Source: Bacteroides faecalis
Lineage (GTDB): Bacteria; Bacteroidota; Bacteroidia; Bacteroidales; Bacteroidaceae
Direction of reading: 5' to 3'
NCBI RefSeq assembly: GCF_003865075.1
Contig: NZ_BHWB01000007.1
Span: 215,351-279,350, forward strand
Length of the DNA: 64,000 nucleotides
In this document: positions 17,475 to 26,206 of the stretch, piece after piece
How positions within the stretch are numbered: the stretch's first letter is position 1
Layout: every line of letters begins with the position of its first letter
The notes under the pieces: generated by a model
Database searches by the model: none
The model's input: only the letters and a program-made list of their open reading frames with translations
What the model was told of the DNA's origin: nothing
Program-made: the position numbers and the translations under genes

Positions 17475-19016
17475 ATGAGCGAACAATTCGAAATTATTGC
17501 CAAGACTTTCCAAGGATTGGAAGAGATACTTGCAGAAGAACTGACAACATTAGGAGCCAACGACATTCAGATAGGACGCCGCATGGTTTCATTTACAGGA
17601 GATAAGCGTATGATGTACAAAGCAAATTTCTGCCTTCGTACTGCCATTCGCATCCTGAAACCAATTAAACATTTTACCGCCAAAGATGCCGATGAGGTTT
17701 ACAGTCAGATTCAAGAAATTCCTTGGGAAGAGTATCTGGACACTGACAAAACATTTGCTATAGATGCGGTAGTATTTAGTGAAGAGTTCCGCCATTCGAA
17801 GTTCGTTTCATACAAAGTAAAAGATGCCATCGTAGATTATTTTCGTGATAAAACCGGGAAACGTCCGTCAGTACGCATAAATAATCCGGATATTTTATTG
17901 AATATACATATTGCACAGACTACTTGTACGTTGTCATTAGACTCTTCAGGTGAGTCTCTTCATCGTCGTGGATATCGCCAGGAAGCGGTAGAAGCTCCAT
18001 TGAATGAAGTATTGGCAGCAGGCATGATCCTGATGACCGGATGGCGTGGAGAATGTGACTTGATCGATCCGATGTGTGGTTCGGGTACAATTCCTATCGA
18101 AGCAGCGCTCATTGCTCGAAACATTGCCCCAGGAGTCTTCCGCAAAGGATTTGCATTCGAGAAGTGGGTGGATTTTGATGCGGATATGTTCGACGAGATC
18201 TATAATGATGATAGTCAAGAACGTGAATTTGAACATAAGATTTATGGTTATGACAATAACCCGAAAGCTAATGAGATTGCAACTCACAATATAAAAGCTG
18301 CCGGTGTATTCAAAGACGTAGTATTGAAACTGCAACCATTCCAGCAATTCGAGCAACCGAAAGAGAAATCAATTATCATAACGAACCCTCCTTATGGTGA
18401 ACGTATCTCTACGAATGACTTGCTCGGATTGTATCAGATGATTGGTGAACGTCTGAAACATGCTTTCGTTGGAAATGAGGCGTGGGTACTCTCCTACCGC
18501 GAAGAATGCTTCGACCAGATAGGTTTGAAAGCAAGTGAAAAGGTTCCATTGTTCAATGGTCCACTGGAGTGTGAGTTCCGGAAATATGAAATCTTTGATG
18601 GAAAATACAAAGAATTCAAGAGTCAGGAAACAGAAGAAGGTGGAGAAGATAAAAACGAGGGAGAAGAAGGTTTTACTCCAAAAATCAAAGAGAGAAAAGA
18701 TTTCAGACCTCGCAGAGAAGGGGAATTTAAGCCACGTAGAGACGAAGAATCCAGACCGAGACGAGAAGGTGAGTTCAAGCCACGTAAAGATGGAGAATAT
18801 AAACCAAGACGGGATGGTGAGTTCAAGCCACGCAGAAATGGTGAATCCAGACCAAGACGAGAAGGAGAGTTTAAACCGCGCAGAGATGGCGAATCCAGAG
18901 AGGAAGGAAGAGATAGAAAGCCACGCGGAGAATTCCATGAAAGAAGAGATTCGAAAGCACCGAGAGAGTTCAGAGGTAACCGGGAGCCTAGAATTCCTAA
19001 AAAGGATGAAGAATAG
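17475..19016 (+). CDS. THUMP-domain class I SAM-dependent RNA methyltransferase (RlmL-like) with long charged tail
   Basis: 513 residues. The N-terminal THUMP RNA-binding domain covers about 1-160; the methyltransferase domain follows with SAM motif DLIDPMCGSGTIPIEAALIA (near 195) and the catalytic IITNPPYGERIS (near 298, NPPY). This matches the N-terminal half of RlmL, which makes m2G2445 in 23S rRNA; the RlmK half is absent. From about residue 380 the protein is a disordered, Arg/Lys/Glu-rich tail of near-repeated PRREGEFKPRRD-type units. The tail probably binds RNA, but that is inference. Confidence 0.9.
   Translation: MSEQFEIIAKTFQGLEEILAEELTTLGANDIQIGRRMVSFTGDKRMMYKANFCLRTAIRILKPIKHFTAKDADEVYSQIQEIPWEEYLDTDKTFAIDAVVFSEEFRHSKFVSYKVKDAIVDYFRDKTGKRPSVRINNPDILLNIHIAQTTCTLSLDSSGESLHRRGYRQEAVEAPLNEVLAAGMILMTGWRGECDLIDPMCGSGTIPIEAALIARNIAPGVFRKGFAFEKWVDFDADMFDEIYNDDSQEREFEHKIYGYDNNPKANEIATHNIKAAGVFKDVVLKLQPFQQFEQPKEKSIIITNPPYGERISTNDLLGLYQMIGERLKHAFVGNEAWVLSYREECFDQIGLKASEKVPLFNGPLECEFRKYEIFDGKYKEFKSQETEEGGEDKNEGEEGFTPKIKERKDFRPRREGEFKPRRDEESRPRREGEFKPRKDGEYKPRRDGEFKPRRNGESRPRREGEFKPRRDGESREEGRDRKPRGEFHERRDSKAPREFRGNREPRIPKKDEE
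18696..18905 (+). repeat. in-frame tandem repeats encoding the RlmL-like tail
   Basis: Units of about 30 bases with small substitutions (gaaggwgaattyaarccacg-like, alternating FKPRR and SRPRR decapeptides) repeat seven or so times. The unit length keeps the reading frame, so copy number can vary without inactivating the enzyme. Confidence 0.8.
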
Positions 19017-19314
19017 TTAGAATAAATAATTAATGACAGGTTCAATCATTAATCCTCATTAACTAATTGATATACAGCTTAGGTCACAAATTGTAACCGA
19101 AAGCTTAAATAACAAAAATATCAACATCATGCGTGCCTTCGTCTAATCGAATATTTAGAAGAAGATGTATCGTCTGACAGAGAGAGCTACGAAAAGCAAT
19201 TTGATGAATTATTCTCGGCTTTCGCTAAATTAAGTGCGGCCGTTCAGATAAAAACGACCACTCTTGGAGGAGTAACGATAGATAGATTTAAAATAAATAA
19301 TAAAGAAGAAAACA
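19017..19314. other. gap between the RlmL-like gene and the dipeptidyl peptidase gene
   Basis: The first 110 bases are AT-rich with no feature I can support. The rest is the frameshifted reading frame described separately. I see no Bacteroides -7 box of good quality here. Confidence 0.5.
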
Positions 19315-19322
19315 ATGAATAA
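19129..19322 (+). pseudogene. small frameshifted reading frame upstream of the dipeptidyl peptidase
   Basis: From 19144 to 19322 one frame reads as ordinary protein for about 57 codons (RLIEYLEEDVSSDRESYEKQ ... KTTTLGGVTIDRFK) and ends at a TAA that overlaps the start of the next gene (ATGAATAA), as in coupled genes. There is no start codon in that frame after an upstream stop; the nearest ATG (19129) is in another frame and stops after five codons. One indel would join them. I do not recognise the product. Confidence 0.45.
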
Positions 19323-21453
19323 AATTGGAAAAAGAACCATCTTATTATTGATGGCACTGCCAATGGTAATCAATGTTATGGCACAAGAAATGAAAAAGCT
19401 GACACTGGAAGACTTAATTCCGGGTGGCGAAACATACCGATATGCAGAAAACCTCTACGCGCTACAATGGTGGGGGGATGAATGCATTAAACCGGGTATT
19501 GATACAATTTATACAATTCAACCCCAAACGGGTAAAGAAACAATGCTTGTTACTCGGGAGCAGATCAACAAAGTGCTAGAAGCTAACAATTTAGGAAAGC
19601 TATCTCATTTATATTCTGTTAGCTTCCCCTGGGCGGACAAGTCACAATTACTGCTGACTCTACCGGGTAAATATGTTGTATATGACTTTAAAACAGATCA
19701 ACTAGTCAATTCACTCAAACTGAAAGAGAAAGCAAATAATCAAGATTATTGTGCAGCTAGTGGAAAAGTGGCATACACCATAGGAAACAACCTGTATGTA
19801 AACGATCAGGCAGTGACCGATGAACCTGAAGGAATCGTTTGCGGACAATCGGTGCACCGCAATGAATTCGGTATCGAGAAAGGTACATTCTGGAGTCCGA
19901 AAGGAAACCTACTTGCTTTCTACCACATGGATGAAAGCATGGTCACACAATATCCGCTTGTAGACATTACGGCACGTGTGGGAGAAGTAAACAATATCCG
20001 TTATCCAATGGCGGGAATGACTAGTCATAAGGTAAAAGTAGGTATTTACAACCCGGAAACAGGAAAAAGTATCTATCTGAATGCAGGTGATCCTACCGAT
20101 CGCTATTTCACTAATATTAGTTGGGCACCGGATGAAAAAAGCCTCTATCTTATTGAATTGAATCGTGACCAGAACCATGCCAAACTTTGCCAATACAATG
20201 TAGAAACGGGAGACTTGGTAAAGATTCTGTTCGAAGAAAGTCACCCCAAATATGTAGAGCCACAACATCCGATTACTTTCCTGCCTTGGGACGATAGTAA
20301 ATTCATTTATCAAAGTCAGAAAGATGGTTTCAATCACCTCTATTTGTATAATACGGAAGGTAAGCTACTGAAACAACTAACAAAGGGAAACTGGCTAGTA
20401 AGTGAGTTGCTGGGCTTTAATACAAAAAAGAAAGAAGTTATCTTCACAGCCATAGAAGGTCTGAAAAGCGGACATTTTGCTGTTAATGTCAGCAACGGAA
20501 AGATGAATCAGCCATTCGATACTTGCAAAGAAAGTCTGCATAACGGGATACTCAATGCTTCGGGCACCTATCTCATAGACTTTTCTTCTGCTAAAAATGA
20601 AGCCCGTACTATCGATTTGATAGATACTAAAAACTTCAAAGGTATCAATCTACTTCAATCTAAAAACCCGTATGAAGGTTATCAAATGCCTACTCTCGAA
20701 ACCGGAACGATCAAAGCAGCTGACGGTACCACTGATCTATACTATCGATTGATGAAACCGGCAGACTTCGATCCGAACAAGAAATATCCTGTCATTGTCT
20801 ATGTCTATGGTGGTCCTCACGCACAATGTGTCACAGGCGGATGGCTGAACGGTGCACGTGGATGGGATATTTATATGGCAAACAAAGGCTACATCATGTT
20901 TACTATCGACAACCGGGGTAGTTCTAACCGAGGTTTAGAGTTTGAGAATGCTACTTTCCGCCATTTGGGTATCGAAGAAGGTAAGGATCAGGTAAAAGGA
21001 ATCGAATATCTGAAGTCTCTCCCTTATGTAGATGGTAACCGTATCGGTGTACATGGATGGAGCTTCGGAGGACACATGACCACTGCTCTCCTACTCCGTT
21101 ACCCGGAGATATTCAAAGTAGGTGTAGCCGGAGGTCCCGTTATTGATTGGGGATATTACGAAATAATGTACGGCGAACGCTATATGGACACACCTCAAAG
21201 TAATCCGGAAGGATATAAGGAATGCGACCTTAAAAACCTTGCAGGACAACTGAAAGGACGTCTTCTAATCATTCATGACGACCATGACGATACCTGTGTG
21301 CCACAGCATACGCTTTCGTTTATGAAAGCCTGTGTAGATGCCCGCACTTATCCCGACCTGTTCATTTACCCCTGCCATAAGCACAATGTCTCAGGTCGTG
21401 ACCGCGTACACTTGCACGAGAAAATTACCCGATATTTTGAAGAACATTTATAA
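19315..21453 (+). CDS. dipeptidyl peptidase IV family serine peptidase (S9B)
   Basis: 712 residues. A signal peptide (KRTILLLMALPMVINVMAQ) is followed by the DPP-IV beta-propeller (about 50-470) and an alpha/beta-hydrolase domain with the nucleophile in GVHGWSFGGHM (Ser near residue 585), the acid in IHDDHDDTCVP and the His in YPCHKHNVSGRDRVH. It should release X-Pro or X-Ala dipeptides in the periplasm or at the surface. Gut Bacteroides DPP-IV homologues are known to act on proline-penultimate peptides, including host hormones; activity of this one is inference. Confidence 0.93.
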   Translation: MNKIGKRTILLLMALPMVINVMAQEMKKLTLEDLIPGGETYRYAENLYALQWWGDECIKPGIDTIYTIQPQTGKETMLVTREQINKVLEANNLGKLSHLYSVSFPWADKSQLLLTLPGKYVVYDFKTDQLVNSLKLKEKANNQDYCAASGKVAYTIGNNLYVNDQAVTDEPEGIVCGQSVHRNEFGIEKGTFWSPKGNLLAFYHMDESMVTQYPLVDITARVGEVNNIRYPMAGMTSHKVKVGIYNPETGKSIYLNAGDPTDRYFTNISWAPDEKSLYLIELNRDQNHAKLCQYNVETGDLVKILFEESHPKYVEPQHPITFLPWDDSKFIYQSQKDGFNHLYLYNTEGKLLKQLTKGNWLVSELLGFNTKKKEVIFTAIEGLKSGHFAVNVSNGKMNQPFDTCKESLHNGILNASGTYLIDFSSAKNEARTIDLIDTKNFKGINLLQSKNPYEGYQMPTLETGTIKAADGTTDLYYRLMKPADFDPNKKYPVIVYVYGGPHAQCVTGGWLNGARGWDIYMANKGYIMFTIDNRGSSNRGLEFENATFRHLGIEEGKDQVKGIEYLKSLPYVDGNRIGVHGWSFGGHMTTALLLRYPEIFKVGVAGGPVIDWGYYEIMYGERYMDTPQSNPEGYKECDLKNLAGQLKGRLLIIHDDHDDTCVPQHTLSFMKACVDARTYPDLFIYPCHKHNVSGRDRVHLHEKITRYFEEHL

Positions 21454-21465
21454 TACCTACTGATT

Positions 21466-22740
21466 ATGAAGATATTATTATTAGGCTCGGGCGGCCGCGA
21501 ACATGCACTTGCATGGAAAATTGCCCAAAGTCCGAAAGTAGAAAAATTGTATATTGCACCGGGAAATGCAGGAACCACTGCCGTAGGCGAAAACGTAAAC
21601 ATCAAAGCTACTGATTTTGATGCAATCGGCGCTTTTGCTGTAAAAGAGAATATCAATATGGTTGTTGTAGGTCCGGAAGATCCGTTGGTACAAGGTATCT
21701 ATGACTATTTTCAGAATCATCCCGAATTGAAACATATTGCCGTTATCGGTCCTTCTGCCAAAGGAGCACAGTTGGAAGGAAGCAAAGAATTTGCCAAAGG
21801 TTTCATGATGCGTCATCATATCCCGACAGCACGCTACAAAAGCATTACAGCCGATAACCTTGAGGAAGGACTGTCCTTCCTCGAAACGCTGGAAGCTCCT
21901 TACGTACTGAAAGCAGACGGTCTTTGTGCCGGAAAAGGTGTTTTGATCCTACCTACGTTGGATGAAGCCAAGAAAGAATTGAAAGAAATGCTTGGTGGAA
22001 TGTTTGGTTCTGCATCAGCAACTGTCGTTATCGAAGAGTTCCTGAGTGGTATCGAATGTTCCGTATTCGTACTTACAGACGGAGAGAACTACAAAGTACT
22101 TCCCGTTGCCAAAGACTACAAACGTATCGGAGAAGGTGACAAAGGCCTCAATACCGGTGGTATGGGTAGCGTAACTCCTGTCCCGTTTGCAGACGAAGAG
22201 TTTATGGAGAAAGTACGTACACGCATCATCGAACCTACCATCAACGGGTTGAAAGAAGAAAATATCACGTACAAAGGTTTCATCTTCCTCGGACTGATCA
22301 GAGTGAAAGATGAACCGATGGTCATCGAATATAACGTTCGTATGGGCGATCCGGAAACAGAGAGTGTAATGCTTCGTATCCAGAGCGACTTCGTTGAATT
22401 GCTGGAAAGTACAGCCACAGGCAATCTTAACGAGAAGGAATTGGTAATGGACCCACGTTCCGCAGGTTGTGTAATCCTTGTTAGTGGCGGTTATCCCGAA
22501 GCTTACGAGAAAGGATTCCCTATCAGCGGGCTGGAACAAGCTGCCGCAACAGACAGTATCATTTTCCATGCCGGAACAACCGTGAAAGAGGGTCAGGTGG
22601 TAACAAATGGAGGACGTGTTATTGCAGTTTGCTCTTACGGTGCAACTAAAGAAGAAGCATTGGCTCAGAGCTATAAAGTGGCAGATATGATAGATTTCGA
22701 CAAGAAATACTTCCGCCGCGACATTGGATTTGACCTGTAA
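21466..22740 (+). CDS. purD: phosphoribosylamine-glycine ligase
   Basis: 424 residues, normal length. It begins [20 protein letters not shown] (PurD N-terminal signature) and carries the ATP-grasp blocks [19 protein letters not shown] (near residue 143), [15 protein letters not shown] and the metal site [14 protein letters not shown] (near 285). It performs the second step of purine synthesis, making GAR from phosphoribosylamine and glycine. The gene begins 12 bases after the peptidase gene and may share its transcript, though the functions are unrelated. Confidence 0.97.
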   Translation: MKILLLGSGGREHALAWKIAQSPKVEKLYIAPGNAGTTAVGENVNIKATDFDAIGAFAVKENINMVVVGPEDPLVQGIYDYFQNHPELKHIAVIGPSAKGAQLEGSKEFAKGFMMRHHIPTARYKSITADNLEEGLSFLETLEAPYVLKADGLCAGKGVLILPTLDEAKKELKEMLGGMFGSASATVVIEEFLSGIECSVFVLTDGENYKVLPVAKDYKRIGEGDKGLNTGGMGSVTPVPFADEEFMEKVRTRIIEPTINGLKEENITYKGFIFLGLIRVKDEPMVIEYNVRMGDPETESVMLRIQSDFVELLESTATGNLNEKELVMDPRSAGCVILVSGGYPEAYEKGFPISGLEQAAATDSIIFHAGTTVKEGQVVTNGGRVIAVCSYGATKEEALAQSYKVADMIDFDKKYFRRDIGFDL

Positions 22741-22770
22741 AACAGGGGATAGTAAAACCGTTTGGTAAAC

Positions 22771-22842
22771 ATATATACTCACCATGGTGGGTATATATGT
22801 ACGGTACGGTGGATCTATATACCCACTACGGTATACATATAG
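22771..22842. repeat. 22-bp periodic array B (TATATA core)
   Basis: Four TATATA-type cores centred near 22774, 22795, 22818 and 22840 give an average spacing of about 22 bases. The first two form an extended palindrome around CACCATGGTG. GTGGG flanks the core, as in the array near 47.85 kb. It lies between purD and the next gene on the same strand. It is not a clean terminator, as no T-run follows. Confidence 0.65.
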
Positions 22843-22906
22843 GGATAGTAAACGACTCAAAGACAGAGATGAAATACACAATAAATGTCTTGCTAAACTT
22901 TAATTA

Positions 22907-23917
22907 ATGAGGAACAAAAGATTACAAAGCCAGATAACAGCAGGACGTTGGACATTACCAGCCGTCATCTTTATTTGCACTCTCTTCTGGGTGCTGACTT
23001 TCTTCTTATTGCCCGACCTCACTCCCGCATTAGGCAAAGAAGGAGGTTCTACTATCTGGCAGTCTACCCGTTCCCTATTACTCCCCTCATGGGCGGACCG
23101 TATTGTCAGCTATCTGGTATATGCAATTATCGGCTATTTCCTGATCGAAATAAACAACCGTTTCACCATCATACGTATGCGAGCTTCCGTACAGACAGCA
23201 ATTTACTTTCTGCTAGTCACTGTCTGCCCGGAAATGCACCTGTTATATGCCGGAGACATTGCTGCCCTTGCTTTCTTGATTTCCCTCTATTTTTTATTCA
23301 ACAGCTATCAACAATCGCAAGCATCAGGCAATCTGTTTTATTCCTTCTTCTTTATCGGAGCAGGAAGTATCTTTTTTCCTCAGCTCACTTTCTTGTCAGT
23401 GCTTTGGTTACTCGAAGCTTACCGTTTTCAATCGCTCAACCCACGTAGTTTCTGTGCAGCGATATTGGGATGGATGTTTCCCTACTGGATGTTATTCGGA
23501 CACGCCTTCTTCTACGGTCAAATGGACTTGTTCTACCGGCCTTTCTACGATCTGATTACATTTGGGAATGTCTTCGATTTACAAGCTTTACAGCCTTGGG
23601 AATTCGCGACACTCGGCTTTCTGCTTGTGTTGTATATCGTCAGCACAGCTCACTGTATTGTTGCCGGTTTTGAAGACAAGATACGCACTCGCGCCTATTT
23701 GCAGTTTCTCATTGAGCTGACTGCTTTCCTCTTTTTGCTGATAGCTTTACAACCGATACAGTGCAGCGACCTGTTACCACTTCTAATGATAAGCAGCAGT
23801 ATCCTGATCGGACACCTTTTTGCGCTGACCAACAGTAAAACATCCAATGTGTTTTTCATCATAACGATGGTCAGCCTCATCCTTTTATTCGGTTATAATA
23901 TATGGACGCTTTTATAG
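22907..23917 (+). CDS. polytopic membrane protein of unknown function
   Basis: 336 residues with about eight to ten hydrophobic helices, starting with WTLPAVIFICTLFWVLTFFL (near 16-35) and ending with IITMVSLILLFGYNIWTLL. There is no signal peptide beyond the first helix, and no catalytic motif that I recognise. It overlaps the next gene (a DedA/YqaA-like protein) by 16 bases, so both are likely translated together in the inner membrane. It resembles the uncharacterised multi-pass proteins common in Bacteroidetes; function is unknown. Confidence 0.8.
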   Translation: MRNKRLQSQITAGRWTLPAVIFICTLFWVLTFFLLPDLTPALGKEGGSTIWQSTRSLLLPSWADRIVSYLVYAIIGYFLIEINNRFTIIRMRASVQTAIYFLLVTVCPEMHLLYAGDIAALAFLISLYFLFNSYQQSQASGNLFYSFFFIGAGSIFFPQLTFLSVLWLLEAYRFQSLNPRSFCAAILGWMFPYWMLFGHAFFYGQMDLFYRPFYDLITFGNVFDLQALQPWEFATLGFLLVLYIVSTAHCIVAGFEDKIRTRAYLQFLIELTAFLFLLIALQPIQCSDLLPLLMISSSILIGHLFALTNSKTSNVFFIITMVSLILLFGYNIWTLL

Positions 23918-24381
23918 ATTCAACCATACAGCTTCTCATTGATTGGGGATTGCCGGGATTGTTCATTTCGGCTTTGTTAGCAGGTAGTATTATACCTTTC
24001 AGCTCCGAGCTTGTGCTAGTTACATTAGTAAAACTCGGACTAAATCCTACCGCGTGCATACTTGCCGCTACACTTGGTAATACAGTGGGTGGAATGACTT
24101 GTTATTACATGGGCCGTCTGGGTAAAATAAGCTGGATTGAGAAATACTTTAAAGTAAAGAAAGAGAAAATAGATAAGATGGTTACCTTCCTGCAAGGGAA
24201 AGGAGCATTGATGGCATTCTTTGCTTTCTTGCCAGCCATTGGCGAAGTAGTGGCCATTGCACTGGGATTTATGCGAAGCAATACATGGCTTACTCTCATC
24301 TCCATGTTTGTAGGCAAATTATTGCGCTACATTCTTCTGCTATATGTATTGGAAAATGCTTGGAATATAGTTGCAGGATAA
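23902..24381 (+). CDS. YqaA/DedA-like VTT-domain inner-membrane protein
   Basis: 159 residues with four or so membrane segments. The VTT-type features are LLAGSIIPFSSELVLVTLVK (re-entrant loop with a conserved Glu), ATLGNTVGGMTCYYMGR, and AFFAFLPAIGEVVAIALGFM. DedA-family proteins act in lipid carrier recycling (for example undecaprenyl phosphate flipping); YqaA members are less well defined. Its ATG overlaps the end of the preceding membrane-protein gene. Confidence 0.85.
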   Translation: MDAFIDSTIQLLIDWGLPGLFISALLAGSIIPFSSELVLVTLVKLGLNPTACILAATLGNTVGGMTCYYMGRLGKISWIEKYFKVKKEKIDKMVTFLQGKGALMAFFAFLPAIGEVVAIALGFMRSNTWLTLISMFVGKLLRYILLLYVLENAWNIVAG

Positions 24382-24417
24382 AAGAAAAGAGACATAAAGA
24401 TTAGAAATTAAAATAGG

Positions 24418-25116
24418 ATGAAAAGAGTAATTGAAAAGACCGACGACGGAAGTGCAACTCTGTTTGTACCCGAATTGAATGAACATTATCATTCAATCAA
24501 AGGGGCACGTACAGAATCGCAACACATTTTCATCCACATGGGACTGGACGCATCTGATATGCTCTCACCCCGAATTCTGGAAATTGGCTTCGGCACAGGA
24601 CTAAATGCCTGGCTTACACTTGAGGAAGCGGAAAGAAGCCACCGGAATATACACTATACAGGATTAGAACTCTATCCTCTGGAATGGCCGATAATAGAAC
24701 AACTAGGCTATGTCAGGGATAGCGAGCAACTAACCATAAATAACCAACCGGTAACAGTCATCGAACTGTTTAAACAGCTTCACATTTCACCTTGGGAAGA
24801 AGAAGTCTGTCTCAGTCCACACTTCACCCTGCGGAAAGTACAGGCAGACTTTAACGAATGGATCTTCCGTTCTCTGCCAGACAGCCCTGATATCATCTAT
24901 TTCGATGCATTTGCCCCCGAAAAACAGCCGGAAATGTGGTCGCAAGAACTATTCAACCGCCTGTATGTTTTATTAAGCAATGATGGGATTCTGACCACTT
25001 ATTGTGCCAAAGGAGTGATCCGGAGGATGTTACAAACCGCAGGATTTGTAGTCGAACGTTTACCGGGTCCTCCGGGAGGTAAACGGGAAATATTACGAGC
25101 CCGCAAACAAGTATAA
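24418..25116 (+). CDS. MnmD-like tRNA 5-(aminomethyl)-2-thiouridine methyltransferase
   Basis: 232 residues. It has the SAM-binding motif LEIGFGTGLNAWLTLEEA (near residue 57) and the family block IIYFDAFAPEKQPEMWSQEL (near 160), matching the methyltransferase half of MnmC without the FAD oxidase half. Standalone versions (MnmD) complete mnm5s2U34 from nm5 precursors. The presence of mnmG in the same window fits this pathway. It is likely expressed with the genes around it; spacing is 36 bases upstream and 27 downstream. Confidence 0.88.
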   Translation: MKRVIEKTDDGSATLFVPELNEHYHSIKGARTESQHIFIHMGLDASDMLSPRILEIGFGTGLNAWLTLEEAERSHRNIHYTGLELYPLEWPIIEQLGYVRDSEQLTINNQPVTVIELFKQLHISPWEEEVCLSPHFTLRKVQADFNEWIFRSLPDSPDIIYFDAFAPEKQPEMWSQELFNRLYVLLSNDGILTTYCAKGVIRRMLQTAGFVVERLPGPPGGKREILRARKQV

Positions 25117-25143
25117 CAATCAAAGATATTAATAAAACCAGTC

Positions 25144-26064
25144 ATGAAAAAACAACTAAAAAATAAATGTACTTTCTTGTTGCTCAGCACCTGCCTTTTA
25201 CTGGCAGCTTGCACAAGAAGTTCATCCAAGTCAAACGATAAAGAAGGCGAAAAACCCGTTATTACGGTTACCCTGGAACCGCAACGTTACTTCACCGAAG
25301 CAATTGCCGGCGACAAGTTTAAGGTAGTCAGCATGGTTCCCAAAGGTTCCAGCCCGGAGACTTATGATCCTGTTCCGCAGCAGCTTGTATCTCTGGGAGA
25401 TAGTAAGGCATATTTCCGAATCGGCTATATCGGATTTGAGCAAACATGGATGGATCGTTTAATGAATAATACTCCGCATATACAGATGTTCGATACTTCA
25501 AAAGGGGTAGATCTTATCCTAAGTAATGAAGATCCGGGACATGGACATACGTCTCATGATGGTCATATTCACTCTATAGAGCCTCATATATGGAATTCTG
25601 CAACCAATGCTTTGATCATTGCCGGAAACACCTATAAAGCGCTCTGTACACTCGACAAAGCCAATCAAGCCTATTACTTCGCACGTTACGACTCTCTCTG
25701 CCAACGTATACAATATACTGATAGTATCATTTGTGAGCAGTTGTCAAAGCCTGAAGCGGCTAAAGCATTTATGATTTATCACCCGGCTCTCTCCTACTTT
25801 GCCCGCGACTACGGATTACATCAGATTTCTATCGAAGAAGGAGGAAAAGAACCCTCTCCTGCTCATTTGAAAGAGTTGATAGACTTATGCAAAGAAGAAA
25901 ACGTACAAGTTATCTTCGTACAACCGGAGTTTGACAAGAGAAATGCGGAGACAATAGCGCAGCAAACGGGAACACGCGTAGTCCCCATCAATCCGCTAAG
26001 CTATGATTGGGAAGCGGAAATGCTAAATGTAGCAAATGCGCTTATGCCTGTTGAGAAACCCTGA
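25144..26064 (+). CDS. znuA: zinc/manganese ABC transporter substrate-binding lipoprotein (ZnuA-like)
   Basis: 306 residues. A lipoprotein signal ends in LLLAACTRSS (lipobox LAAC, Cys near residue 23). The mature part is a cluster A-I metal-binding protein: a His-rich loop (GHGHTSHDGHIHSIEPHIW, near 133-151), a second His in AFMIYHPALSYFARDYGL, and IFVQPEFDKRNAETIA with the metal-binding acidic residue. It should capture Zn(II) or Mn(II) in the periplasm. An ATPase gene follows, but no permease gene is present nearby. Confidence 0.9.
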   Translation: MKKQLKNKCTFLLLSTCLLLAACTRSSSKSNDKEGEKPVITVTLEPQRYFTEAIAGDKFKVVSMVPKGSSPETYDPVPQQLVSLGDSKAYFRIGYIGFEQTWMDRLMNNTPHIQMFDTSKGVDLILSNEDPGHGHTSHDGHIHSIEPHIWNSATNALIIAGNTYKALCTLDKANQAYYFARYDSLCQRIQYTDSIICEQLSKPEAAKAFMIYHPALSYFARDYGLHQISIEEGGKEPSPAHLKELIDLCKEENVQVIFVQPEFDKRNAETIAQQTGTRVVPINPLSYDWEAEMLNVANALMPVEKP

Positions 26065-26078
26065 TAAACGGACAATCT

Positions 26079-26118
26079 GCACCCAAAAATTCTTTGAAGA
26101 TTTCATTGGCTTGGGTGC
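26079..26118. repeat. intergenic inverted repeat between binding protein and ATPase genes
   Basis: GCACCCAA (26079-26086) and TTGGGTGC (26111-26118) are exact complements across a 24-base loop. There is no T-run. It could be a weak stop or an operator for the ATPase gene. Confidence 0.45.
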
Positions 26119-26141
26119 GTAGCTGTCTGACTAACATCATG

Positions 26142-26171
26142 TTGATTTTATCATTTAATTGTTTACCTTTG
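26142..26171 (+). promoter_or_regulatory. putative promoter of the ABC ATPase gene
   Basis: TTG (26142-26144) and TACCTTTG (26164-26171) lie 19 bases apart, a very good Bacteroides promoter, 35 bases before the ATPase start codon. It suggests the ATPase can be expressed apart from the binding protein. Confidence 0.65.
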
Positions 26172-26206
26172 CTCCAATAATATCAAGCTACAAGTAGGAA
26201 GTAACT

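Noticed and set aside
18369..19045. Long minus-strand frames over the RlmL-like tail
   Set aside because: They are mirrors of the repetitive plus-strand tail, a common artefact of purine-rich repeats.
22015..22881. 288-codon minus-strand frame over purD
   Set aside because: It is antisense to a clear PurD and Cys/Phe-rich with no family match.
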